Shown here one piece after another: positions 1 through 10,745 of a stretch of 64,000 nucleotides of DNA (positions within the stretch are counted from its first letter, which is position 1; the number at the start of each line of letters is the position of its first letter). The stretch spans positions 200,546,007-200,610,006 of the forward strand of contig CM060975.1 in assembly GCA_030765065.1 (NCBI GenBank), read 5' to 3'. The notes beneath the pieces are model-generated. The model saw only the letters and a list, made by a program, of their open reading frames with translations, ran no database searches and was not told where the DNA came from. The stretch is from Deroplatys truncata (Eukaryota; Arthropoda; Insecta; Mantodea; Mantidae). The position numbers and the translations under genes are program-made.

Positions 1-181
1 TACCGTTCAGTTCTTAAACATTTATTTTTGACTATCGCTATTCCCTTGGCATTTATAACGAGATGTGGAATATAGCTACTTCTGCAAATGTTTGTCTGGA
101 TTAAAACAAAGTAGATGGAGAAATAAGCTTTAGCAAGATAGTTTTTATAAATGATTAGAATGTAACACATTCGACTTTTTA
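1..181 (+). mobile_element. Helentron-like element, 3' end fragment
   Basis: This is the 3' part of the window's dominant repeat and is cut by the window edge. It matches the same region of other copies (for example 16380-16575): a block around TTTGACTATCGCTATTCC, then an A-rich stretch, then the terminal GTAACACATT and a T-run. The subterminal inverted repeat is degenerate here. Confidence 0.7.
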
Positions 182-663
182 GTTTAAGCCAGGTGTTACA
201 ATTGCAAAGTGCAAATTTTAATTGCAAAACCTGTTATTAGCAGTTATTAGTGGTCATTGCGAACAAATGTCAGTATTCTACTTCTGACTCACCAGGTAGA
301 GGAACATGTTTCGTAAAAATGTCTCTCCGTAGAAGTGTCACTCCGTACGAGTGTTTCAATGGTAAGGAATCTACCCTTTTTTATAAGGGATACAGATATT
401 CTGACAGACTAGAAAATAAAGATGTGCATAATGGATCAGTAATGGTTGAGGTGCTTAGGGCTTGCATAGCCCACCCCATTTAAACCTAAACATAAGGCGT
501 CGCACGTTGGTTTGTTACACAAGGACACGTGTGTAGACAACATTTTGATGAGTATTTCACGAATAAGCTGTAATGAAGTTATACAAACATTTGTTGTTAT
601 ACACATAATAAAACTAGTCAAAATATTCCTGGCTTTTCGGTTTTGGATGAATAAGTCTAACGT

Positions 664-681
664 GAGAGAGAGAGAGAGTGT

Positions 682-714
<33 letters not shown>
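664..714. repeat. (GA)n(GT)n microsatellite
   Basis: A GAGAGA run passes directly into about 16 GT dinucleotides. The two ORFs that overlap it owe their Val-Cys or Thr-His runs to this repeat and are not genes. Confidence 0.95.
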
Positions 715-715
<1 letters not shown>

Positions 716-719
716 CCAC

Positions 720-1440
720 CCATATTTTAGGCTATATAACATCTTAAGGAGAGACTAGATCGCTACATTTGCCAAAAAATAAAATTTGTTTTTTTTGTGC
801 AGTATTATCAATTGGAATTTCTTCTTTGAAGTGATCATTGCCAAATGATAATTTGGCACAATGCTTATCTTTAAAATAAATTGTTTAAAAATGGTGGACC
901 TCCTACTTTACTGCGAATAGTGTACCATTTCGCAGAAAAGAAAAAGCATCATGGCTCCTATACACTTTGGAGCAGAGAATTAAACTTTAACCCATCTTTT
1001 AGTCTAGAGGAAGTTTTGTACATATTGATACGTACTGCCGTTACGTATGGTAACTTCTGTGAGCACAAGACACGTAGTTTCTTTCTTTCCAAATATATGC
1101 TTGGTTTCTCCACGCTATTCACAAACAGCCCAAAAAAATACGAATAAAAGTGATTTTTTGTATTCAGAAGCCCTCAAAACATATATAGAAATTCCTCTTA
1201 TTATTTGGTTTTTGGAGAAATGTTTCATTACCAACGTCTATAACCAAGATTTTTCTGATACGTTTCGCTACTTTCAAAATTTCGATAAGTGAATACTTCA
1301 AAACATATACCAAATTTTAGTTAGTTTTTCCTGAACATAAACCAGAAACTAGGAAAAACTAGAGTTCAGAGTACGTACAAGCATAAGAATGTTTGTGTGA
1401 TACAACAACCCAAGAAAAAGTAGTTTATTACCGGTTTTTA
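720..1440. other. Unassigned AT-rich sequence
   Basis: No recognisable protein motif, long inverted repeat or match to other parts of the window. The short ORFs here have no family features. Confidence 0.6.
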
Positions 1441-1461
1441 ATACATCAATGGCATGTACGT

Positions 1462-1580
1462 TGCAGAGAGGGAGAGAGAGAGTGGAAGAATGATAGAGAA
1501 TGAACGGGGAAGAAAAGGAGAAGCATAGAGGAAGTTATAGTTAAAGGAAGATAGAAGAGGAGGGAGAGACAGAGAAGAAT
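1462..1580 (+). repeat. Polypurine (GA-rich) tract
   Basis: About 120 bases that are almost entirely A and G on the plus strand, with a GAGAGAGAG core followed by degenerate purines. Low-complexity DNA. Confidence 0.8.
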
Positions 1581-1589
1581 CTCTTCATT

Positions 1590-2235
1590 TAAGTAGAGCA
1601 AAGGGTTCCGCTATTTACCAAAGCAATAAAAGTATCAATACTTATTTACAAGTACAATTTATTCTGTTTAAAAACAAATCGCTGTTGCATGCAAACAGCG
1701 GAAATGAGAAGCTAATGATGTAAAAGAAGCTAATGTAAGCTTTTATGATCTACATAATATTTCAAAAGAAAACGAATTAAACTTTAATCAAGGGCGGTGA
1801 AATGAACATTAATAATTTTAGAAAAGTTTAGTTATTGGAAACAGTCTAACCTGCAACCATAGCTATGGCCAGCAATTGCAATTCTTTATCTTCTGTAAAT
1901 ATTTATAAAACAAAGGTGATAAAACGAAAATGATAAATAGGTATGATATATTCAAATGATAATTTGGTGTGGGCTGGTGACGAAGGAGGATTTCAAAACT
2001 GCGGACAGCACTCGTCCTATTGCACCTGCTTGACCTCCAGTAGGAAGGTATAAAGTGAGGGATTACCAAGGTCGGCCATATATGTTAGCGACATACACAA
2101 CGTAGTGGGTTCTCCAAAGTCTTCATACAATCTAAATTAAGCTAATCTTCTACTTTCTTGGACGGAAGTTTATATAGAGTGATGTATTAAACAATTAATA
2201 ACACTATTGTGAGTCGGTTTATTGACCCTAAATCA
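1590..2235. other. Unassigned AT-rich sequence
   Basis: No coding signal or recognisable repeat family was found. Confidence 0.55.
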
Positions 2236-2240
2236 CTTGG

Positions 2241-2276
2241 ATGGATGGATGGATTGGAAGGGATGGATGGAAGGAT
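2241..2276. repeat. (GGAT)n short tandem repeat
   Basis: Imperfect tandem GGAT units interrupted by GGAAGG. Confidence 0.8.
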
Positions 2277-2711
2277 AACTTTATTTGTACATTTTTTATA
2301 CACAATGCTTTTTACAATATTGCACTTATAAACTAACTTAACCTATGTACGAATTTCCTTGCCAGCTATGCTGCTCCTTTTGCCAGGCACCCTGGCCTGC
2401 TGGCTCATCTGAGCATCCCTTGCTACCATTAGTTCCTATTGCCCATCCTCTCCCTCCTCCGTTTGCCCTTCTACTATTTAGTATAATATGGGACACGTTT
2501 CAAGAGCTCACTTGCTCCCATCATCAACCTGATGCCTGTTGCCGGAGTGTGGTCCTTTTGCTATAAATTGCTGCGCTGTTGTCATCCTCTGGTGGCATTT
2601 CGAGGAATTTGCTGATGAGGTTGTCGCTTTACCGTAGCTCAGAATTGAAGACTCGATCTTTGTTTCTCAAAATGAATATGTTCTCCTTAGTTTCGTTTGA
2701 AATTTAAAGGT

Positions 2712-2895
2712 CTGATGTCTATTCGATTTTCCGTCTTTGAGTTATGTTTACAGACAGACACATACACATACATACACACACACACAACCGACGTTTTTCT
2801 AAAAATTATTTTTTTTTCATATTCAAGGGCTTCAAAACATGTTTCCGGTGAAATATCGGTATAAAATTTTTGGGTGGAATGCAATACCTTCACTC
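2712..2895 (-). mobile_element. Helentron-like element, 5' fragment
   Basis: This is the 5' end of the dominant family in reverse orientation. It has the GAGTTATG/ACAGAC block, an imperfect CA microsatellite, an A/T-run, then TTCCGGTGAAAT and TTTTGGGTGGAATGCAATAC. It lacks the outermost inverted repeat and all of the 3' half. Confidence 0.75.
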
Positions 2896-2984
2896 CTTTA
2901 CGTACACTCGCTTCCATTTATGCCGACACCGCAGTTTGGGAAGCATTCTACTGGCTTTCACAGGTGAAGAATGTATAGCAGGAG

Positions 2985-3075
2985 GTGATTGTGTATCTGT
3001 TACCTTTTCGCGCATGCAGTGGCGTCCTATTTTACGTGCAGTTCTAGATTATTCACACACGAATACATAAGCAAT
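2985..3075. repeat. Dispersed repeat, inverted partner at 4531-4612
   Basis: A block containing TTTCGCGCATGCAGTGGCGT matches the reverse complement of 4531-4612 closely. It lies outside the neighbouring Helentron copies, so the two halves form part of a wider inverted arrangement around 3.0-4.6 kb. Confidence 0.7.
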
Positions 3076-3129
3076 AGTTTTACTCGTCATCACTTATAAT
3101 AACCATTTGTAAATAAATATATATATATA

Positions 3130-3829
3130 AAAAAATCTGATGTGTTACACTCACATGACTTTCTCTACTCTTGTACAATCTATTTTTACAAACGCCTATT
3201 CTCCATATGCTTCATGTTAATCGAGATATCGAGATGTCAATCTTATTGCTAATTTTCTTGTAGATGCAAGGGGAATATGGTAGCTTTTAAGCGATAGTCA
3301 AATATTTTAACGCTCGTTGCTATGTGGCGCATTTCATTCTCTTTGCATGTCCAGGACATAAAAAAATGAATAACGAATTTGAGAAAAAGTATAAGTATTG
3401 AAATATTTAAGGAAATAACAAGCAATATCTCGAAAACGGTTCACTCAACAAAAGAAATGTATATGACATAAGTTGTGTATTTTAACGCGATCTACATTTT
3501 TTGTGTAGTAAAATTCTATCTATCTCTTACAGTTTACCAGTTATGCAAAAATCGTTCACAATGAAGAATACTTATGGAGACATTCCCAGAAAATTCGAGA
3601 TATACATTTCATTTCTCATGACATTATCTTAAACATATCATATTTTCATCAAAATCGTTAGAGCCATTTTTGAGAAAATTAAAATTTTCGAAAAATGTTC
3701 CATGTAAAGGGTAGTCTGGGGTGGGGAATTTTCTTGAAAACCTTCGTGTCGCATCTCTGGAAGATACTGAACCTAAATACCAAGTTTGGTGTTTATCCGA
3801 CTGTTCGTTTTTGAGTTATGCTGTTCACA

Positions 3830-3876
<47 letters not shown>

Positions 3877-4020
3877 ACACACACACGGACATGTTTCCAA
3901 AAATGCTTTTTTTGGATTCAGTGGGTCTCAAAACATATATTTCCGGTGAAATCTCGGTATCGAATTTTTGGGTGGAATGCAATACTTCCCCTACTTACTA
4001 TACGTAGTAGAGAAAGTAAT
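3130..4020 (-). mobile_element. Helentron-like element, full length (non-autonomous)
   Basis: A complete copy in reverse orientation. Its 3' end is at the left: an A-run (T-run on the element strand), hairpin arms at 3140-3144 and 3152-3156 around a 7-base loop, and the inverted repeat ACTTTCTCTACT at 3158-3169. The partner AGTAGAGAAAGT is at 4006-4017, next to the 5' terminus, so the inverted repeat is asymmetric. An internal CA microsatellite lies at 3829-3892. There is no Rep or helicase coding capacity. The architecture and the GT-repeat plus GTGAACAGCATAACTC block match known Helentron-associated elements (HINE/DINE-1). Assignment is by architecture, since no database search was possible. 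Confidence 0.75.
3829..3892. repeat. (AC)n microsatellite inside Helentron
   Basis: About 20 AC units plus degenerate flanks, at the position where all copies of this family carry a GT/CA-rich stretch. Confidence 0.95.
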
Positions 4021-4468
4021 AAAACCATGTTGTGCACAATATCTCCACGAAAATATATTTTAATGACAATATACATAATTAAAACTGAAGTAAATTATAC
4101 GTTTTACTCTCAAAGGGGAAACATTTACTAGATATTATTTTAGTAACTTGTCCAATCTCCATTCTTTTCCAATACCTGATTTAGCCGCCTAGGTACTAAA
4201 TCACTTAAGTGCTGGAAGAGCTCTGGTTTTAAACGCAAATGTTCTCACATTTCATGATAGTGTTCCCAGAGGGCGACGTGATGCAGTGCCTAGGCGGCTA
4301 AATCAGGCATTAAACAAGAATGGAGATTGGAACAGATTATTAAAATAATATCTAGTAAATGTATATTTTACTCTTTAACAGTAAAAAGTATAATTTACTT
4401 TAGTTTTATATCATATTGTCATTAAAATACTTTTTCATAGAGAAATTGTGCAAAAGAGAGTTTTATTT
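4015..4468. mobile_element. Foldback (palindromic) element
   Basis: Two arms of about 165-180 bases (4015-4193 and 4289-4468) are imperfect reverse complements with a loop of about 95 bases. The inner arm ends both read TGATTTAGCCGCCTAGG in their own orientation. It starts right at the 5' end of the Helentron at 3130-4020. No ORF is present. It could be a MITE or a local inverted duplication. Confidence 0.8.
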
Positions 4469-4530
4469 AGTTTTATATTTAAATATGGTTTTTATAACTA
4501 ATGATGAGTAAAGATATTGCTTAAAGTTAT

Positions 4531-4632
4531 GTGTTCATATGTCTCGTAATCTGGGATTGTGCACGTAAAACAAGACGCCACTGCATGCGCGAAAAGTTAA
4601 ACAGATACACACACACACACACACACACACAC
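4531..4632. repeat. Dispersed repeat with (AC)n
   Basis: Inverted copy of 2985-3075 (shares the CGCGCATGCAGTGGCGT block on the opposite strand), followed by an AC microsatellite at 4606-4632. Confidence 0.7.
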
Positions 4633-4649
4633 CTCCTCCTTGCTATGTA

Positions 4650-4790
4650 CAGGATGAACCACTGTAGAATATCTGCAAAACTAGGCGTTGTAGAAAGAAA
4701 TGTCTTGAATAAAAGTTGCTTGATATTATGGAGGAAAGTAAATGCCATTTCGTGTTTTATTTGGAGGACGTTGTGATAGTTATTGTAGGG
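4650..4790 (+). mobile_element. Mariner-type terminus, solo (about 150-bp TIR family)
   Basis: Begins TACAGGATGAACCACT and continues with AATATCTGCAAAACTA, GTTGTAGAAAGAAATGTCTT and TTGTGATAGT. The same block recurs at 7322-7478, 12607-12852 and 25778-25935. At the last site it sits next to a mariner-type transposase relic, so it is read as a terminal inverted repeat left without its body. Confidence 0.65.
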
Positions 4791-4798
4791 TTACATTT

Positions 4799-5682
4799 TT
4801 ACTTTCTCCACTACGTATAGTAGGTAGGGGAAGTATTGTATTCCACCCAAAAATTCGATACCGAGATTTCACCGGAAATACATGTTTTGAGACTCACTGA
4901 ATCCAAAAAAAAGCATTTTTGGAAACATGTCCGTGTGTGTGTCTGTGTGTCTGTCTGTGTGTCTGTGTGTCTGTGTGTCTGTCTGTGAACAGCATAACTC
5001 AGAAACGAACAGTTGGATAAACACCAAACTTGGTATTTAGGTTCAGTATCTTCCAAGGATGCGACACGAAGGTTTTCAAGAAAATCCCCCACCCCAGATT
5101 ACCCTTTACATGCAACATTTTTCGAAACTTTTAATTTTCTCAAAAATGGCTCTAACGATTTTGATTAAAATATCATATGTTTATGATATTTTATGACAAA
5201 TAAAATGTATATCTTGAATTTCCTGGGAATGTCTCCAAAAGTATCCTTTATTGTGAACGGCTTTTACATAACTGGTAAACCATAAGAGATAGACAAAATT
5301 TTACTACACAAAAAATGTAGATCGCGTTAAAATACACAATTTATGTCATATACATTTTTTAGTTGAGTGAACCATTTTCGAGATATTGCTTGTTATTTCC
5401 TTAAATTTTCCAATACTTATACTTTTTCTCAAATTCGTTATTCAATTTTTTATGTCCTGGATATGCAAACAGAATAGAATGCGCCACATAGCAACCAGCG
5501 CTTAAAAGATTTGACTATCGCTTATAACCTACCATGTTCCCCTTGCATCTACAAGAAAATTAGCAATAAGATTGACATCTCGATATCTCGATTAACATGA
5601 AGCATATGGAGAATAAGCGTTTGTAAAAATAGTTTGTACAAGAGTAGAGAAAGTCATGTGAGTGTAACACATCAGATTTTTT
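4799..5682 (+). mobile_element. Helentron-like element, full length
   Basis: A complete copy in forward orientation. The 5' inverted repeat is at 4801-4812 (one mismatch). The 3' partner AGTAGAGAAAGT is at 5643-5654, followed by hairpin arms ATGTG (5656-5660) and CACAT (5668-5672) around AGTGTAA, then CAGATTTTTT. A degenerate GTCT/GTGT array spans about 4933-4988. It forms an inverted pair with the copy at 3130-4020 and is highly similar to it. Confidence 0.75.
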
Positions 5683-5989
5683 AAATGGGAACCTATCTTC
5701 TTTGTATTGTTTTCCCACTCCTCATAAAAAACTAAACAACATTTGCATAAAGCACTTTGCGATTGTTCTTACATCACCGTAAATAACAACGAAAATTCTG
5801 AAGGCTGTGTACGAAGAGCGCAATGAACGGTTGGACCATCCATGGATGTTCATTTGAGGGTCAAGTTACATTTGGTATTTGGGAACCAATATTTTTTATT
5901 TTGTTTCCTTATTCCTCATCACAAAATAAACAGCCTTTTATAAATCATTTTCTAATGAGGAAACAACATACAAAATGTAGTTTCCCAGG
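5683..5989. repeat. Degenerate direct duplication, otherwise unassigned
   Basis: Two similar stretches (about 5685-5750 and 5880-5945) share GGGAACC, a TTGT/TTTG-CCT-ATTCCTCAT pattern and ACTAAACAAC/ATAAACAG. No coding signal was seen. Confidence 0.4.
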
Positions 5990-7308
5990 TGACAAATCTG
6001 ATGTGTTACATTCACATGAATTTCTTTACTCTTGTACAAACCATTTTTACAAACGCTTCTTCTCCATATGCTTCATATTAACACCAAACATGGTATTTAG
6101 GTTCAATATGTTCCAGGGATGCGACATGAAAGTTTTCAAGAAAATTCCCCCACCCCAAACCTCCCCTTACATGGACATTTTTCGAAAATTTTTATTTTCT
6201 CAAAAACGGCTCTAACGAATTTGATTAAAGTATCATATGTCGAAGACATTTTTATGGCAACTAAAATGTATTATCTTAAATTTTCTGAGGATGTCCCCAA
6301 AAGTCCTCTTCATTGTGAACGACTTTTGCATAACTGGTAAACCGCAAGTGATAGATTTTTACTACATAAAGATGTAGATCTCGTTAAAATACATAATATA
6401 TATCATAAACATTTTTGTTGTAAAGTGAACCATTTCCGAGATATCCTTCGTTATTGCTTTGAATTTTCCAATACTTACACTTTTTCTCAACTGAGAATTC
6501 GTTGTTCTTTTTTTATGTTCTTGACATGCAAAGAAAATTACATTTTACACATAGAGACCAGTTCTAAAAATATTTGACTATCGCTTAAGGCGTACTATGT
6601 TCCCCTTATTTTGTATTTCCAAGGGCAATATAGAAATACAGTAGCCTTTAAGCATGGACGTATATCTTAATAGCTGGTTGCTGTGTGCAGCACCATTCTC
6701 TTTGCCACAGATTAATACTCTTTGCCACAGACTAATATGTATTGGAAAATTTAAGGGAATAACAAGCAATATCTCGAAAATGGTTCAATCAACAAAACAA
6801 ATGTATATTACATAAATTGTGTATTTTAACGCGATCTACATTTATTGTGTAGTAAAATTTTGACTATCTTTTATGGTTTACCAGTTATGCAAAAGTCGTT
6901 CACAATGAAGAATACTTTTGGAGACATTCCCAGAAAATTCGAGATATACATTTCATTTATAATGAAAATATCTTAAACATATGATATTTTAATCAAAATC
7001 GTTACGGACATTATTGAGAAAATTAAAATTTTCGAAAAATGTTCCATGTAAAGGGTAATCTGGGGTCGGGGGATTTTCTCGAAATCCTTCCTGTCGCATC
7101 TCTGGAAGATACTGAACCTAAATACCAAGTTTGGTGTTTATCCGACTGCTCGTTTCTGAGTTATGCTGTTCACAGACACACATACACAGGACATGTTTCC
7201 AAAAATACTTTTTTGGGATTCAGGAGGCCTCAAAACATGTATTTCCGGTGAAATCTCGGTATCGAATTTTTGAGTCGAATATAATACTTCCCCTACTTAC
7301 TATACCCC
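5990..7308. mobile_element. Mosaic foldback Helentron-like element
   Basis: Three segments of one family are joined in alternating orientation. 5990-6078 is the 3' terminus in reverse orientation. 6079 to about 6620 is internal and 3' sequence in forward orientation. About 6640-7308 is a long reverse-oriented body ending in the 5' terminus. The central switch near TATGTTCCCCTTATTTTGTA is shared almost exactly with the copy at 54248-55175, so this is probably a subfamily that spread in this rearranged form rather than a local accident. Confidence 0.7.
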
Positions 7309-7321
7309 CCCTATACCCCTG

Positions 7322-7478
7322 AAATGACCATTATAACTTCCTCCAAAGAAAACACGTGTAATGGCATTTAGTTTCTCCCATAAAATCAAGTAAATTTTAT
7401 TAAAGACATTTCTTTCTATATCGCTTGGTTTTGGAGATACTGTACAGTCTCAACTTAAATGGTCACTCTGTATACTAC
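7322..7478 (-). mobile_element. Mariner-type terminus, solo (about 150-bp TIR family)
   Basis: Reverse-oriented copy of the terminus at 4650-4790, ending ACTTAAATGGTCACTCTGTA at its outer side. No transposase remains attached. Confidence 0.65.
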
Positions 7479-7840
7479 ATTCCTCTTGTGAAGGCCAGTA
7501 GAATGCCTCGGAAGCTGCGGGTAGGGCATAAATAGAAGCGTCTAGAGAAATTAAAAGAAGGAATGAACAAGCCAATATTTTTAGATGTGTCGTAGTTTTA
7601 CCTACTTTCTATTAAAACAGCTAAAAATTCTTGATTAACTAATACAATCATTTACGACAATGATTGCATTTTTTTATTTAACCTTTTATAGTTGAACAAC
7701 TTTGAAGCTTATTACATGTTTTATAAATGAAGGTAATAAGCCATTTAATGTGAGAGCCATTTAATCATAGAGTGACGTAAGAGTTTCATTTCCCTGAAAA
7801 TTTTAATCCACACCCTTAGAGCTCAGTGCTCGCCTACATG

Positions 7841-7917
7841 AAGGTGTCAACGGGGTTCAAACCATCGTCCTTCCAGCTAGAAGGCAGATGTCCTAACCAT
7901 CTGCACTGCGACTCTCG
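7841..7917 (-). pseudogene. tRNA-like sequence (probable SINE head)
   Basis: On the minus strand a box A-like stretch (GTGCAGATGGTTAGGACATC) is followed by a box B-like GGTTTGAACCC, with an anticodon-like hairpin CTTC-TAGCTG-GAAG between them. The T arm and acceptor pairing are poor. More likely a tRNA-derived SINE head than a gene. Confidence 0.45.
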
Positions 7918-7919
7918 AA

Positions 7920-9285
7920 GTACACCTTCTTAGGATTAACGATGTCCAGTTTTATTTTACAAACGCCGCAGGTAACTCGAACCTAAGATCTCGCAGGTGG
8001 AGGAGTTGCAGAAAACGGTCGTGCCATCTGTCTCAACGGTCTCAATGCCGCAAAACGCGACATTTGGTGAAGGACTCTGACTTTTCTCATTGGAGTCGCT
8101 TTCAGCACGCGAAAATACAACGAACAAGATCCGATAGGAAATGATCTAATACGAGTTCTAACCGTGAAGAGCAAACGTTTGTTAACTGAAGTAAACAGTT
8201 GTTATGAAAAGATAACAACTTCTTTACTATCAGATAGAGGTATTTTCGCCTAGAGATGATTTCTGCTCCTGGTCGTACACAGAGTGGAAGATAGAAATAA
8301 AATATTAGAGGGGGGAATGTTGGCTTGGGGACATTAATTGGAGCAACACACCAAAACATAAGTGAGGTGTTTAACAAATGAGTTGACTCCGATTATATTT
8401 AGATCTTACCAAATTAAATGAATTAAGCTTCACTTTTTCTAATATAGTTTATAATATTACCAGTTTATAATATTATAGTTTATAATATTATAATATTACC
8501 GGGATGATAGATAATTTTATTCTTGGTCGACCACACTGAAATACGTTAGTTATTATCTGTGACGTACCTGAACTTTTATGGTGTTCACAATACTTAGCGA
8601 CTCATCATGATCTTACTTGACGGTGCGCGCAGCTCCCTTATCGTCCACGCGTTTTAACACCTTTAAAGCAGCGTTCCAAGACGGACCCATTCCCCAAATA
8701 AACAATAAACAAAGAAATGTGTGTATTTAAAATAAAATAAATTGTGTTAATTTTAATTTTAATATTTGAATAAACTGAGTTCATTCCCTTTGCTTCATAA
8801 TGTGTTGCTTTCACGTTACCTGCTAAAACATTGCGTGGACTCAACACCGTTGCCACTGGTAAACAGCTCAAGGTCCTGTGATCGGTGCTGCCATCCGATC
8901 AGCATTTAATTACATACAATTAACAAGGCAAAACCTTACTGTAAAAACTCAATGTTTTTTAATTTTAATGCGATTGACCAAAAACAGTCGTATGCAATTT
9001 GACTATAATGATAATTGAGCAGCTCGTCTTGAATTACCACCATTATAGTGGTGTTGCATAATATACCATTTCATAGTTTCAGACTGTTTAATTTAACTTT
9101 GTCCTGATGTCTTGCTGAAAAGGACTGTTGTGTAAACCTAAGACGTAAAATTGCCGTTCGTCTACCAGTCACTACTTGCTTCACACTCTTTGTGTTCTTA
9201 ACAAAAAGTTCTATGATCGGCCTAAAGACAAAATTTATTTTCTCGGAGGAAGCATGCTTACTTTGAAGCAAACGCACAAGACAGT
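7920..9285. other. Unassigned sequence
   Basis: Contains small AT-rich palindromic repeats near 8450-8505 (TTATAATATTATA). Several ORFs of 60-90 codons show no protein-family motif. Confidence 0.5.
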
Positions 9286-9290
9286 TATAC

Positions 9291-9385
9291 TGGGCGAGTT
9301 GGTTCCGTGTCACGCGCGCGCCTCGCATTTAGGAGGTCCCGGTTTCGTTTCCGTCACCGCCCACTCTGACCAGTTTTTCATTGTA
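9291..9385 (+). mobile_element. SINE family 1, head fragment
   Basis: Starts GGGCGAGTTGGTTCCGTG (box A region), then AGGAGGTCCCGGTTTCGTTTC (box B region) and CCGCCCACTCTGACC, as in the fuller copies at 30630-31112 and 51905-52378. The core and tail are missing. Confidence 0.65.
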
Positions 9386-9439
9386 ATTAAATAAAGAAGT
9401 GACAGTAAGATAGGGAAATAATTGCAAAAAATAGTTACG

Positions 9440-10345
9440 TATATTAAATCAACGTATAATGTAATAACCTTGAGTTGTAATGTTTGTCTGGAAAGAAGGT
9501 AATTAGGAAGCCAGGTTAGCGAAAGTCATTAGTATCAGCCGAGTAGAGAAGGCGTTAGCTTAAAGATTCTGGGAATTCACTTAGGTTATAAGTTCAGTAC
9601 ACTTGCAAGGTCACGTAGGCAGCATTGTGGAAAAGGAAGGTACTTAGATTCTGGGATTGTAGTCATTCCCCATGGTAACAAAGTTAAGAGGCACATTTTG
9701 AATGTTAAGCATTGGTGAGCGTGAAAAAGTAACGTTGGTGGGGAATAATGAAATTGGTGAAGCTAAAAGTAATAAAGGCGTGCAATTTTAAATCAGAGAG
9801 TTACTCTCACTGTGGCAACGGCACTAGTAGGTAACATTTGTTTGTGCACACCTTCGTACACATAGTTATGCATACATTAGATACCCTGGTACCGTCACCG
9901 GTACGTACTACTCGTGTGATATTTTAAGCGCTCGGTGACGCGCTTGTGTGAGTAAGATTTCGCGGCTATTGTAAGAGGTCTCGCCGATAAGTATTTTAGC
10001 AAGCTACGCTACTAGTTACTTTAATTAAGGAAATGGTTATTTAAAACTATAAAATTGATATTGCACAAGTTAGCAGGTATAATAATTCAGTTGTTATAAT
10101 TTCGAGTGCTATGATTTATAACCAGTTTCATTCTTTTCTTAAAACGGTCGGTAACTCGCATCAATAGCTCAAGTATCGGATCACATTAAAATTTATCATT
10201 CAATTTTAACTGATGTCCTGTCACAATACATCTACGCGTGCCCTGAGAGAAAGATCTCATAGCTTACCGCTGGAGTAGCTGGCGCACGAGACAAAGAGCT
10301 GCGAGATCACTGCAGCAGAATCAACAACGAAGCAGGTAAAGTATA
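9440..10345 (+). repeat. Diverged 0.9-kb repeat, copy 1
   Basis: Matches 12870-13426 plus 14579-14770 over its whole length, with shared blocks such as GTCACGTAGGCAG, AACGTTGGT, AAATCAGA and GCTGGCGCACGAGACAA. Direct orientation. No coding capacity. It may be an LTR or other non-coding terminus, but no clear element boundaries were found. Confidence 0.65.
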
Positions 10346-10464
10346 GTGCCTCATCGTGGCGTAGGTGTACTGTATCAAACTGTATCAACTATCGCAGGGC
10401 TGTGACAATCATCGATCCCGTATCAAATCTCATGTTTCAAGTGCGCTTCCAGGTTTAGTGATGT

Positions 10465-10745
10465 CAGGTGCCGGACAGATGGTGCGGATGCTTGCTCCAA
10501 GGAAAGGGTATTCTCCGTATACACCAAAGGGCTGCCTGACTGCAACGTTCGTTCATCTCCCTCTCTGGGCAGCTCAGTAGATCGGTCTTCAATCCAGGAA
10601 ATGTTAGGATCTCCTGCGTCTCGCTGGCTTGTCTGCTTGCGGCCTGTAGCCTCCTAAGGTTCCTTCATCTCTTCCTCCTGGAGGGTGGTAGCCGCAGTAG
10701 ATTCTGCTGTCCATTTCAAACCAAGTTCCCTCTGAACCCAAGAAC
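10465..10745 (+). mobile_element. SINE family 1, 3' part
   Basis: Carries the family tail GTGCCGGACAGATGGTGCGG ... GATGCTTGCTCCAAGG ... CCTCCTAAGGTTCCTTCA, as in 55190-55690. The tRNA-like head is absent. Confidence 0.65.

Noticed and set aside
3721..4131. 136-codon ORF with poly Thr-His
   Set aside because: Read-through of the Helentron CA microsatellite and the next foldback arm. Similar translations from other Helentron copies share only non-coding sequence.
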